DNA of 64,000 nucleotides from Sinomonas albida (GCF_004919045.1 NZ_SWDW01000003.1:199779-263778), one strand, 5' to 3'. Counted from the first letter of the stretch, positions 17,169 to 25,860 are shown. Numbers and translations are program-made. The notes: generated by a model not told the origin, from the sequence alone.

Positions 17169-18572
17169 CTACATGTGGACGTGCAGCCGGCGTGCCGCCT
17201 CGGAGATCGAGCCGGACAGCGACGGATACACCGCGTAGGTCGCCGCGACGTCGTCGACGTGGAGGCTCTGCTCCACCGCGATGGCGAGGCCGAAGATGAG
17301 CTCGGACGCGTTCGAACCCATGACGACGGCGCCGATGACCGTGCCGGTCCCCTTGCGCGCGATCACCTTCACGAAGCCGTCCGTCGAGTTGCGCATCTTG
17401 GCGCGCGCGTTGCTCTTGAGCCGCAGGGTGATCACGTCCCCCGCGACCTTCCCGCTCGTGACATCCGCCTCGGAGACGCCCACGGAGGCGATCTCGGGCG
17501 AGGTGAAGATGTTCGACGCAACGTGGTTGAGGTTGAGCGGCATGACCCGGTCCCCGAGGAAGTGCGCCACCGCGATGCGCCCCTGCATGGCCGCGACCGA
17601 GGCGAGCGCGAGCACGCCCGTGCAGTCCCCCGCCGCATAGACGTTGATCGCCGTGGTGCGGGAGACGCCGTCGACCTTGATGTGTCCGCTCTCCGAAAGT
17701 GCGATGCCTGCCTCTTCGAGGCCGATGCCCGCGGTGTTCGGGATGGAGCCGACGCACACGAGGCAGTGCGAGCCGGTCACCTTCGTGCCGTCGCCGAGGA
17801 CGACGGCGACGCCGTCCCCCGTGCGCTCGACGGCGGCCGCGCGGGTGCGGGAGAGGACGTTGACGCCGCGGCGCGCGAAGACCTTCTCGAGCAGCTCGGC
17901 GCCGTCCTCGTCGTTGCCGGGGAGCACCCGATCGCGCGAGGACACGAGCGTGACCTTCGCGCCCAGGCCGTTGTACGCCGAGGCGAACTCGGCGCCGGTC
18001 ACGCCCGAGCCCACCACGATGAGGTGCTCGGGGACCTCGTCCAGCTCGTAGAGCTGGGTCCAGTTGAGGATCCGCTCGCCGTCGTAGCGCGCCGTGGGGA
18101 GCTCCCGCGGGTGGGCGCCGACGGCGAGGATGACGGCGTCCGCGTCGATCGGCTCGACACCGTTCGCCGTCGTCGCCTCGATCGTGTGCGGGCCCGAGAG
18201 GCGGCCCGAGCCCTCGACAATGCGCACGCCGAGCTGCTCGAGCCCGGAGCGGATGTCCTGCGACTGCTGCCGGGCGAGGCCCAGGAGGCGCTCGTTGATG
18301 GCGCGCAGGTCGGCGTGCCGGATGAGCCCACCGTCGGTGTGGCCGAGGTGGATGCCCAGGGCGGCTGCCTCCTCGACGCGAGTCATGAGGTCGGAGGAGG
18401 CAATCAGGGTCTTCGAGGGGACGACGTCCGTGAGGACGGCCGAGCCGCCCAAGCCCGAACGCTCGACGACGGTCACGCGCGCGCCGAGCGACGCGGCGAC
18501 GGACGCCGCCTCGTAGCCGCCGGGGCCACCGCCGAGGATCGCGATGTGGGGAACGCTGAAATCGGGGTTCAT
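17169..18572 (-). CDS. lpdA: LpdA-type NAD(P)H:quinone reductase (flavoprotein disulfide reductase family)
   Basis: The protein has 467 aa. The FAD motif HIAILGGGPGGYEAASVAAS and the NAD(P) motif LIVVGSGVTGAEFASAYNGL are intact. Where dihydrolipoamide dehydrogenases have the redox pair CxxxxC, this protein reads GLGGSAVLTDVVPSKTLIAS, with no cysteines, as in mycobacterial LpdA (Rv3303c). It should therefore act as a quinone reductase rather than a lipoamide dehydrogenase. ATG 18572 is chosen since the fold begins right after it; an in-frame GTG at 18584 is possible. The PNP gene is divergent, and the amidohydrolase gene follows 25 bp later. Confidence 0.88.
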   Translation of the reverse strand: MNPDFSVPHIAILGGGPGGYEAASVAASLGARVTVVERSGLGGSAVLTDVVPSKTLIASSDLMTRVEEAAALGIHLGHTDGGLIRHADLRAINERLLGLARQQSQDIRSGLEQLGVRIVEGSGRLSGPHTIEATTANGVEPIDADAVILAVGAHPRELPTARYDGERILNWTQLYELDEVPEHLIVVGSGVTGAEFASAYNGLGAKVTLVSSRDRVLPGNDEDGAELLEKVFARRGVNVLSRTRAAAVERTGDGVAVVLGDGTKVTGSHCLVCVGSIPNTAGIGLEEAGIALSESGHIKVDGVSRTTAINVYAAGDCTGVLALASVAAMQGRIAVAHFLGDRVMPLNLNHVASNIFTSPEIASVGVSEADVTSGKVAGDVITLRLKSNARAKMRNSTDGFVKVIARKGTGTVIGAVVMGSNASELIFGLAIAVEQSLHVDDVAATYAVYPSLSGSISEAARRLHVHM

Positions 18573-18746
18573 CGTCACGGACACCCATTGTGCCCTGACC
18601 ATGCCGCACCCCACCACCGCGTACGCCACTCACCCGCGTGATCTCGGGCACTTCCGCCGCGTCACGCACCCGCGGCGGGCGCGGAAAGGTCCGGACCGCA
18701 CTCGGACCGGCGCCGTGTGAGAGGTGCCACCCCGGGTCCGCATTGG

Positions 18747-18761
18747 TAGGTTCTTCCTGTG
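18747..18761 (+). promoter_or_regulatory. Leaderless promoter of the PNP gene
   Basis: TAGGTT at 18747-18752 matches the TAnnnT -10 pattern and ends 6 nt before the GTG start at 18759, with no ribosome binding site between them. The mRNA would start at or next to the initiation codon. Confidence 0.5.
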
Positions 18762-19598
18762 ACAACTACTGAGCCTGTGACGGCTCCCGACCCCGAGTCG
18801 CCTTCTGCGCCCTTCCAGCTGGCCCAGGCTGCCGCCGACCACCTTGCGCGGGCCACCGGCGTGCCTTCGCATGACATCGCACTCGTGCTCGGATCCGGCT
18901 GGGGCGCCGCCGCGGACCTCATCGGCGAGGTCACCGCGACCGTCCCCGCAGACGAGGTCCCGGGCTTCTCTGCCCCGGCCGTCGAGGGACACGTGGGGAC
19001 GATCCGCTCCGTCCTCACCCCCGAGGGCAAGCGCGCGCTCGTGCTCGGCGCCCGCACGCACTACTACGAGGGCAAGGGCGTGCGCGCCGTGGTCCACGGC
19101 GTGCGGACGGCTGCCGCTGCCGGCTGCCGCGTGCTCGTCCTGACCAACGGCTGCGGAGGGCTCAACCCCGCGTGGCAGCCCGGAACCCCCGTGCTCATCA
19201 GCGACCACATCAACCTCACGGCCACGTCGCCGCTCGAGGGCCCGACGTTCGTGGACCTCACCGATCTCTATTCGAGCCGCCTCCGGGACGTGGCCCGGGA
19301 GGTCGATCCGACGCTCGACGAGGGCGTCTACGCCCAGTTCCCCGGGCCGCACTACGAGACTCCGGCCGAGGTCCAGTACGCGAAGCGCATCGGCGCGGAC
19401 CTCGTCGGCATGTCCACCGCGCTCGAGGCCATCGCGGCCCGCCACGCGGGGCTCGAAGTCTTCGGGATCTCGCTCGTCACGAATCTCGCCGCGGGCATCA
19501 GCCCCGTGCCGCTGAGCCACGAAGAGGTCATCGAGGCGGGCCGCGCGGCCGGGCCGCGGATCTCGAGGCTCCTGGCCGACGTCATCGCGAAACTCTGA
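18759..19598 (+). CDS. punA: Purine-nucleoside phosphorylase
   Basis: The protein has 279 aa. Family 2 (trimeric) PNP motifs are present: the phosphate-binding VLGSGWG, EGHVGTIRSV, GARTHYYEGKG, the PGPHYETPAEVQY purine loop, ADLVGMSTALEAIAARH and SLVTNLAAGI. It splits purine nucleosides with phosphate into base and (deoxy)ribose-1-phosphate in the cytoplasm. GTG 18759 follows a -10 box by 6 nt. The phosphohexomutase starts 17 bp downstream, so ribose-1-phosphate could be passed to it. The mycobacterial equivalent is named deoD. DeoC, for the next catabolic step, lies 7.5 kb away. Confidence 0.93.
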   Translation: MTTTEPVTAPDPESPSAPFQLAQAAADHLARATGVPSHDIALVLGSGWGAAADLIGEVTATVPADEVPGFSAPAVEGHVGTIRSVLTPEGKRALVLGARTHYYEGKGVRAVVHGVRTAAAAGCRVLVLTNGCGGLNPAWQPGTPVLISDHINLTATSPLEGPTFVDLTDLYSSRLRDVAREVDPTLDEGVYAQFPGPHYETPAEVQYAKRIGADLVGMSTALEAIAARHAGLEVFGISLVTNLAAGISPVPLSHEEVIEAGRAAGPRISRLLADVIAKL

Positions 19599-19615
19599 AG
19601 GGACCTGGGGACACT

Positions 19616-21394
19616 ATGAGCGCAACTCCCGCTGGATTCGAGGAGCTGCGGAGCACAGCCGAGGCGTGGGCCGAGGCCGATCCGGACCCTGAAACAGCCG
19701 CGCAGCTCCGGACGACGCTCGAGCAGGCGGCCGACGGGCAGGCCGTCGCCTACCAAGAGCTCGTCGACGCGTTCGGCGGGACGCTCCAGTTCGGCACGGC
19801 CGGGCTGCGCGCCGCGCTGGGCCCCGGGCCGAACCGCATGAACCGCGTCGTCGTGCGCCGGGCGGCCGCCGGGCTCGCGGAGTTCGTGGGCCGGCGGGTC
19901 GCCGAGGCGCACCCGGGCGGAGAGGACGACGGCGGCCGGCCGCGCGCCGTCGTCGGCTTCGACGCGCGCAAGAACTCCGATGCCTTCGCCCTCGAGACGG
20001 CGGCGGTCTTCACGGCCGCGGGCATCGAGACGTTCCTCATGCCGGGTCCGCTCCCGACCCCCGTGCTCGCGTACGCACTGCGCACGCTGGGCTGCGACGT
20101 GGGCGTCATGGTGACGGCCAGCCACAACCCGCCGCAGGACAACGGCTACAAGGTGTACCTCGGCGGCCGGACGGTCGAGGAGGAGGGCCGGGGCGCGCAG
20201 ATCGTCGCGCCCGTCGACGCCGAGATCGCGAGCCTCATCGCCGAGGTCGGGCCGGTGGGCGAGATCACGCTCGCCGAGTCGGGCTGGACCATGCTCCCGG
20301 CGAGCATCGCCGCGGACTACCGCGCCGCCGTCGTCCGTCTGGCCGAGCCCGAGCGCTTCGGCGCCCGGGACCTCAGGATCGTGCTCACCCCGCTGCACGG
20401 CGTGGGCGGGACCACGGCGCTCGGCGTGCTGCGCGAGGCAGGCTTCGAGGACGTGACGCTCGTGGCCGAGCAGGCCGTGCCCGATCCCGGCTTCCCGACC
20501 GTTGCGTTCCCGAACCCCGAGGAGCCCGGCGCGCTCGACCTCGCGCTGGCTGCCGCAGCTGAGGCCAGCGCGGATCTCGTCATCGCCAACGACCCGGACG
20601 CGGACCGCTGCGCCGTCGCCGCCGTCGATCCCGCGAGCGGCGAGTGGCGCATGCTCCGCGGCGACGAGGTGGGCGCCCTCCTGGGCGCGCACGTGGTGCG
20701 CCGCCTGGGCCTCACGGACGACGCCGGGCGGGCGGCTGGCGCTGGTCCCGTGGACGGCGTGTTCGCGAACTCGATCGTCTCGTCGCGCCTCCTGGGCCGC
20801 ATCGCGGACGCCGCGGGGATCGCGCACCGCGAGACGCTCACGGGGTTCAAGTGGATCTCCCGCGTCCCGGGGCTCGTGTACGGCTACGAGGAGGCGCTCG
20901 GCTATTGCGTCGCGCCGGAGCTCGTCAAGGACAAGGACGGGATCTCCGCTGCACTGCTCGTGGCCGAGCTCGCGGCGGATGCGAAGTCACAGGGTCTGAG
21001 CCTGTTCGACCGGCTCGACGCCCTGCATGTGCGCCACGGCGTGCACCTCACGGACCAGTTGAGCGTGCGCGTCGCCGATCTCGGGCTGCTCGGCGCCATG
21101 ATGGTGCGCCTGCGGGAGAACCCGCCGGCCGCGTTTGCCGACTCCCCCGTCGAGCTCGCCGTCGACCTATCCGAGGGCTCCGCCGAGCTCCCGCCGACGG
21201 AGGGGCTGCTCTGGGTGACGCGCGATGCGACGCGCGTGATCGTGCGGCCCAGCGGCACGGAGCCGAAGCTCAAGTGCTATCTCGAGGTGATCCGCCCGGT
21301 GGACAGCTCGGCCGAGCTCGCGGAGGCCCGCCAGGCCGCGCGACAGGCGATGGACGCGGCGCTCGAGGACGTGCGCGAGGCGCTCGGCCTGTAG
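19616..21394 (+). CDS. pmmB: Phospho-sugar mutase (phosphomannomutase/phosphoglucomutase family)
   Basis: The protein has 592 aa. The catalytic serine loop is GVMVTASHNPPQDNGYKVYL, the metal-binding loop DPDADRCAVAAVD, the sugar-binding loop GYEEALGYCV and the C-terminal phosphate loop RPSGTEPKLKCYLE. It interconverts hexose or pentose 1- and 6(5)-phosphates. Its linkage to PNP, as in mycobacterial deoD-pmmB, suggests a role in nucleoside-derived pentose phosphate use, although mannose or glucose phosphate is also possible. ATG 19616 is 17 bp after the PNP stop. The gene ends against a family A repeat array. Confidence 0.92.
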   Translation: MSATPAGFEELRSTAEAWAEADPDPETAAQLRTTLEQAADGQAVAYQELVDAFGGTLQFGTAGLRAALGPGPNRMNRVVVRRAAAGLAEFVGRRVAEAHPGGEDDGGRPRAVVGFDARKNSDAFALETAAVFTAAGIETFLMPGPLPTPVLAYALRTLGCDVGVMVTASHNPPQDNGYKVYLGGRTVEEEGRGAQIVAPVDAEIASLIAEVGPVGEITLAESGWTMLPASIAADYRAAVVRLAEPERFGARDLRIVLTPLHGVGGTTALGVLREAGFEDVTLVAEQAVPDPGFPTVAFPNPEEPGALDLALAAAAEASADLVIANDPDADRCAVAAVDPASGEWRMLRGDEVGALLGAHVVRRLGLTDDAGRAAGAGPVDGVFANSIVSSRLLGRIADAAGIAHRETLTGFKWISRVPGLVYGYEEALGYCVAPELVKDKDGISAALLVAELAADAKSQGLSLFDRLDALHVRHGVHLTDQLSVRVADLGLLGAMMVRLRENPPAAFADSPVELAVDLSEGSAELPPTEGLLWVTRDATRVIVRPSGTEPKLKCYLEVIRPVDSSAELAEARQAARQAMDAALEDVREALGL

Positions 21395-21395
21395 G

Positions 21396-21495
21396 CGGGA
21401 CGGGACCCCGCAACACTAGGGACGGGACCCCACAACACCACGGACGGGACCCCGCAACGTTGTGGGGTCCCTGGCACCTCGTTGTGGGGTCTCTT
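21396..21495. repeat. Dispersed repeat array, family A (locus 3)
   Basis: Three plus-strand copies of GGGACCCCRCAAC are followed by two inverted copies TTGTGGGGTC (about 21457 and 21482). The array fills the gap between the convergent pmmB and nirD genes, starting right after the pmmB stop and ending 10 nt before the nirD stop. Hairpin formation between the halves is possible. Confidence 0.85.
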
Positions 21496-21505
21496 GCTGG
21501 CCGGC

Positions 21506-21910
21506 TCAGGCCGCGATCTGGACGATGCCGTCCACCACGCGCGCCGGGAACGCGGGAAGCGGCGACCCGTCGGCGTCGAGCCGCTCGCCCGTGCGGAGGT
21601 CGTAGACCTGCTTGAGCAGCGGGGACGCGATCGTGGGTCGGTCGCCGCGCGAGCCGACGATGCCCCGGGCCATCACGTGGGCCGCGGTCGCGGGATCGCG
21701 CTGGTCCACCGCGTAGACCTCGCCGGACGGGAGGCGGAAGACCGCCACCTGTCGGCCAGCGATGAGAGCGGCTTCCCCCCAGTTGGGCTCCAGGTCGCTC
21801 AGGTTGCACACGCTGTGCCACATCGGCAGGGCCGTCGCCGTCGAGGCTTCAAGGGCGTCGAGGTCGTTCAGCACGGAGATGCCGCTGGGTGCAGAAGCTG
21901 TGATCGTCAT
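21506..21910 (-). CDS. nirD: Nitrite reductase small subunit NirD (Rieske-like fold)
   Basis: The protein has 134 aa with the NirD fold: WHSVCNLSDLEPNWGEAALI, QVAVFRLPSGEVYAVDQRDP and PTIASPLLKQVYDLRTGERL. The Rieske Cys/His iron ligands are absent, as is normal for NirD. It partners NirB in the NAD(P)H-dependent reduction of nitrite to ammonium. Unusually for the pair, nirD here is divergent from nirB and faces away across a shared 205-bp promoter region, so it must be transcribed separately, possibly from the same GlnR-like control region. Confidence 0.9.
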   Translation of the reverse strand: MTITASAPSGISVLNDLDALEASTATALPMWHSVCNLSDLEPNWGEAALIAGRQVAVFRLPSGEVYAVDQRDPATAAHVMARGIVGSRGDRPTIASPLLKQVYDLRTGERLDADGSPLPAFPARVVDGIVQIAA

Positions 21911-21989
21911 GCTCCAACGCTAGATAGCGCCCCGTTTCCGCTGGGTTGACCTTGTGTCACGCGGACGTAAAACCGGGCTCACCGATCAC

Positions 21990-22068
21990 GAAACGTCACT
22001 GTGACAGCGAAGTTAATCGGCCGTTACACCCGGGCAACTGATGCGAAATCGCCGCTTCCTAGGCTGGA
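21990..22068 (+). promoter_or_regulatory. nirB promoter with six GlnR-like boxes
   Basis: Six 5-mers begin every 11 bp: GAAAC (21990), GTGAC (22001), GTTAA (22012), GTTAC (22023), GCAAC (22034) and GAAAT (22045). A -10-like TAGGCT lies at 22060-22065. The part 22012-22068 aligns with the narK promoter 8085-8141 with no gap, and the last box is 10 nt from the -10 in both. The extra upstream boxes face nirD and may serve it as well. GlnR (or NnaR with GlnR) is the likely regulator; this is inference. Confidence 0.68.
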
Positions 22069-22115
22069 CGAAACCCCGCCGGGCAGTCCGGCGCCCTTCG
22101 ACGGAAGGCCCCTTC

Positions 22116-24773
22116 GTGAGCATTCCCAGTACCAGCGCCCGCCGGCCGCCCGGCACTCCGCGGCGCGTCGTCGTCGTCGGTGGCGGGCCTGCGGCGCACC
22201 GCTTCGTGGACGCGATGGCCGCGCGGGGCCTCGAAGGCTTCGAGGTTACAGCGCTCACGGAGGAGGCGCACCTCCCCTACGACCGCGTGGCCCTCTCCAA
22301 GGCCCTCCTCGGGGACGTCGATCTGACGCTCGGCGAGGCCTCGATGTGGGACGCGGCCGGTGTCGACCTCCGCCGGGGGTCGAGAGCCGTCCGCATCGAC
22401 ACCGCGGCCCGTCTGGTCCACACGTCCGACGGCGGGCAGCACCCCTACGACGAGCTCGTCCTCGCTACGGGATCCGACGCCGCACAGCTCCCGTTCCCGG
22501 GCGCCGAGGCGGCCCACGTCTACCGGACGCTCGACGATGTGTGGCTCCTGCGCCGCGAGATCGCGCGCCTCGCCGACAAGCTGGGCCGTCGGCCAAAGGT
22601 AGTCGTGATCGGCGGAGGCCTCCTCGGGATCGAGGCCGCGGCGGGGGCTCAGCAGCTCGGCGGGGACGCCGCCGTCGTCAACCGCAGCCGCTGGCTCATG
22701 AACGCCCAGCTCGACGAGGGCGCCGGCCAGGCGCTCGGCCGACTCATCGCGGCGAAGGGCTTCGAGGTGCACACGGGCGTCGCGCCCGGGGAGGTCGTCA
22801 CGGACGACGCCGGGACAGTCACCGGCGTGCGCATGGCTGACGAGCGCGTACTTCCGGCCGACCTCGTCGTCGCCGCGGTGGGCATCACACCGCGGGATGA
22901 ACTTCTCCGCCGAGCGAACGACGACGCCACGGCCGCCGGGCACGAGGCGCCTTTCGCGCTGGGCCGGCGAGGAGGCGTCGTCATCGACGCGCGCTGCTCG
23001 ACGGGTGTCGACGGGGTGTGGGCGGTCGGCGAGGTCGCGAACTTCGAGGGCGAATGCGTGGGCCTCGTGGCCCCCGCGAACACGATGGCGGAGATCGTCG
23101 CCGACCGCCTCCATGGAGGCGAGGCCACCTTCCCCGGCTTCGACACCGCCACGAAGCTCAAGCTCTCCGGCGTCGACGTGGCGAGCTTCGGCGACGCGTT
23201 CGCGAAGGAGCCCGGCGCGCTCGAGATCGTCTACGCCGACCCGGCCCGCGGGGTCTACCAGAAGATCGTCACGACCGACGACGCCAGGACCCTTCTCGGC
23301 GGCATCTTCGTGGGCGACGCGACCCCGTACCAGAGCCTCCGACCGCTCCTCGGCCGCGAGCTGCCGGCGGAGCCCGGCGCCTTCCTCACGGCGGCTGGCG
23401 GCGGCGAGGCCCCGGAGACCGAGCTCCCCGACGACGCGGTCCTGTGCTCGTGCAACAACGTGTCCGCCGGCACGCTGCGCGACGCGGTCAACGCATGCGG
23501 GACGTGCGAAGGCCGAGAGCCGGTCCGCGACATCCCCGGCCTCAAGGCCTGCACGCGAGCCGGGACCCAGTGCGGCTCGTGCGTGCCGATGATCAAGAAG
23601 GTCCTCGAGAAGGAGCTGCAGAAGTCCGGCGTGACGGTCTCGAAGGCCCTGTGCGAACACTTCGAGCTGTCCCGCCAGGAGCTCTTCGACGCGATCCGCG
23701 TCCTCCAGCTCACCTCGTTCGAGGACATCCTGTCCCGCTACGGCAAGGGCGCGGGCTGCGACATCTGCAAGCCCACGATCGCGTCGATCCTCGCGTCGCA
23801 GCACTCGGCCTACGTCCTCGACGCGGGCCGCGGCACGCTCCAGGACACGAACGACCGCGCGCTCGCGAACATGCAGAAGGACGGCACGTACTCGGTGGTG
23901 CCCCGCATCCCGGGCGGCGAGATCACGCCGGACCGGCTCGCGGTCATCGCGGCCGTCGCGAAGAAGTACGGCCTCTACACGAAGATCACGGGCGGACAGC
24001 GCATCGACCTGTTCGGCGCACGCCTCGAGCAGCTCCCGCTCATCTGGGGCGAGCTCATCGAGGCCGGCATGGAGTCCGGGCAGGCGTACGGCAAGAGCCT
24101 CCGCACGGTGAAGAGCTGCGTCGGCTCGACGTGGTGCCGCTACGGTGTGCTCGACTCGGTCGGCATGGCGATCAAGCTCGAGCTGCGCTACCGCGGCCTC
24201 CGCAGCCCGCACAAGCTCAAGCTCGGCGTCTCCGGCTGCGCGCGCGAGTGCGCGGAGGCCCGGGGCAAGGACGTCGGCGTCATCGCGACCTCGGACGGCT
24301 GGAACCTGTACGTGGGCGGCAACGGCGGCGCGAACCCCGCGCACGCCCAGCTCCTCGCGGGCGGCCTGGACGACGAGACGCTCGTCAAGTACATCGACCG
24401 CTACTTCATGTACTACATCCGCACCGCCGACCGCCTTCAGCGCACCGCGCACTGGCAGGCAGACCTCGACGGCGGGCTCGACCACGTGCGCCAGGTTGTC
24501 GTGGAGGACTCGCTCGGCATCGCAGAGGAGCTCGAGACGGCCATGGCCGCGCACGTCGAGAACTACGAGGACGAATGGGCCGCGACGCTCAAGGACCCCG
24601 AGCGGCTGCGCCGGTTCCGGCCCTTCGTCAACGCGCCGGACGCGGCGGACGAGTCGATCGTGCACGTCTCCGAGCGCGATCAGATCCGCCCCGCGACCGC
24701 CGCCGAGCGCGTCTCGCTCGGCGCGACCATTCCCGTCCGCACCGCGGCCGGCCATTCCCCGGAAGGAGTCTGA
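22116..24773 (+). CDS. nirB: Nitrite reductase (NAD(P)H) large subunit NirB
   Basis: The protein has 885 aa. In order: FAD domain (RVVVVGGGPAAHRFVDAM), NAD(P) domain (VVVIGGGLLGIEAAAGAQ), BFD-like [2Fe-2S] region (CSCNNVSAGTLRDAV and GTQCGSCVP), and the siroheme/[4Fe-4S] reductase domain with Cys668, Cys674, Cys708 and Cys712 (SCVGSTWCRYG, SGCARECAEA). It reduces nitrite to ammonium in the cytoplasm. GTG 22116 is chosen for GGAAGG 8 nt upstream; an ATG at 22041 lies inside the promoter boxes. The siroheme methyltransferase gene begins 1 nt after the stop. Confidence 0.94.
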   Translation: MSIPSTSARRPPGTPRRVVVVGGGPAAHRFVDAMAARGLEGFEVTALTEEAHLPYDRVALSKALLGDVDLTLGEASMWDAAGVDLRRGSRAVRIDTAARLVHTSDGGQHPYDELVLATGSDAAQLPFPGAEAAHVYRTLDDVWLLRREIARLADKLGRRPKVVVIGGGLLGIEAAAGAQQLGGDAAVVNRSRWLMNAQLDEGAGQALGRLIAAKGFEVHTGVAPGEVVTDDAGTVTGVRMADERVLPADLVVAAVGITPRDELLRRANDDATAAGHEAPFALGRRGGVVIDARCSTGVDGVWAVGEVANFEGECVGLVAPANTMAEIVADRLHGGEATFPGFDTATKLKLSGVDVASFGDAFAKEPGALEIVYADPARGVYQKIVTTDDARTLLGGIFVGDATPYQSLRPLLGRELPAEPGAFLTAAGGGEAPETELPDDAVLCSCNNVSAGTLRDAVNACGTCEGREPVRDIPGLKACTRAGTQCGSCVPMIKKVLEKELQKSGVTVSKALCEHFELSRQELFDAIRVLQLTSFEDILSRYGKGAGCDICKPTIASILASQHSAYVLDAGRGTLQDTNDRALANMQKDGTYSVVPRIPGGEITPDRLAVIAAVAKKYGLYTKITGGQRIDLFGARLEQLPLIWGELIEAGMESGQAYGKSLRTVKSCVGSTWCRYGVLDSVGMAIKLELRYRGLRSPHKLKLGVSGCARECAEARGKDVGVIATSDGWNLYVGGNGGANPAHAQLLAGGLDDETLVKYIDRYFMYYIRTADRLQRTAHWQADLDGGLDHVRQVVVEDSLGIAEELETAMAAHVENYEDEWAATLKDPERLRRFRPFVNAPDAADESIVHVSERDQIRPATAAERVSLGATIPVRTAAGHSPEGV

Positions 24774-24774
24774 G

Positions 24775-25860
24775 ATGCAGCTCGAGATCACGCTCGAAGG
24801 AGCGACCGTCGTCCTGCTCGGCGAGGCCGACGCCTCCCGCCAGGCGCTGCTGCGCTTCCGGCGGGCGGGCGCGGCCGTCGCGCACTTCGACTCCGCGGCG
24901 GCGTTCATGGCCCAGGCCGGCTCCCCCGCTCACCCTGCCCTCCCCGCGCGGCCGGGACTGGTCGCCGTCGTCGGCTCGCTCTCGGCGAACGGGAAGCACC
25001 ACGGCGCCACGAACGACGACGGCGAGTGGGCGCCCGTGGTCGACCACTACCGCCGCGCGGGGGTGCCGATTGTGCGCGAGCCGGCCGCCGGGGCGCGCGG
25101 GCACGTGACGCTCGTGGGCGGCGGCCCCGGGTCGCGCGGGCTGCTCACGGTCGACGCGGTCGAGGCGCTGCGCGCCGCCGACGTGGTGCTGTTCGACCGG
25201 CTCGCCCCGTGGCGCGAGCTCGAACGGCTCACCACGGCGCAGCTCGTGGACGTGGGCAAGCTCCCCGGCCACCACAAGGTGCCGCAGGGCGAGATCAACC
25301 GGCTGTTGGTTGAGTTCGCCAAGGCCGGCTCCAATGTCGTGCGGCTCAAGGGCGGGGATCCGTTCGTGTTCGGCCGCGGCGGAGAGGAGGCCGCGGCCTG
25401 CGCCGAGGCCGGCGTCCCCCTACGCGTGGTCTCGGGGATCTCGAGCTCGATCGCCGTCCCGGCGGCAGCGGGGATCCCCGTGACTCACCGCGAGGTGAGC
25501 CACTGCTTCACGGTCATCTCGGGCCACGCGCCGCTGACGGCGTCCGAGCACGAACACCTAGCGGGCCTCGGCGGGACGATAGTGGTACTCATGGGCGTCG
25601 CCAACCTTCCCCACCTCGCCTCGGGCCTGCGGCGGGCGGGCATGCCGCTCGACACGCCGGTCGCCGTCGTCGAACGCGGACATCAGGCGGGCCAGCGCAC
25701 CACGGTGACCGAGCTGGGACGTGCCGAGGCGGACACCTCCGCGTGCGGCAACCCCGCCGTGATCGTGATCGGCGACGTCGTGCGGCTCGCGGGAGGCGCG
25801 GGCCGCGCTGCGGAGGGGCGCGGGTTTCACGACCTCGCGGCCTCGCTGCTCACGGCGTGA
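24775..25860 (+). CDS. cobA: Uroporphyrinogen-III C-methyltransferase with degenerate N-terminal domain
   Basis: The protein has 361 aa. Residues about 110-345 are the SUMT domain: HVTLVGGGPGSRGLLTVDAV, the VRLKGGDPFVFGRGGEEA signature and TVISGHAPL. It adds two methyl groups to uroporphyrinogen III from S-adenosylmethionine, the first step to siroheme, the NirB cofactor. The first 105 residues resemble a worn CysG/Met8-like domain without a clear NAD-binding glycine loop. ATG 24775 has GGAAGGAG upstream and follows the nirB stop directly, so production is tied to nirB. Confidence 0.9.
   Translation: MQLEITLEGATVVLLGEADASRQALLRFRRAGAAVAHFDSAAAFMAQAGSPAHPALPARPGLVAVVGSLSANGKHHGATNDDGEWAPVVDHYRRAGVPIVREPAAGARGHVTLVGGGPGSRGLLTVDAVEALRAADVVLFDRLAPWRELERLTTAQLVDVGKLPGHHKVPQGEINRLLVEFAKAGSNVVRLKGGDPFVFGRGGEEAAACAEAGVPLRVVSGISSSIAVPAAAGIPVTHREVSHCFTVISGHAPLTASEHEHLAGLGGTIVVLMGVANLPHLASGLRRAGMPLDTPVAVVERGHQAGQRTTVTELGRAEADTSACGNPAVIVIGDVVRLAGGAGRAAEGRGFHDLAASLLTA

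Noticed and set aside
17169-18572. Dihydrolipoamide dehydrogenase of a pyruvate dehydrogenase complex
   Set aside because: The redox-active cysteine pair is missing and no E1/E2 genes are nearby.
22059-24908. Open frame of 949 codons on the minus strand
   Set aside because: Antisense to nirB, whose motifs are complete; no recognisable content.
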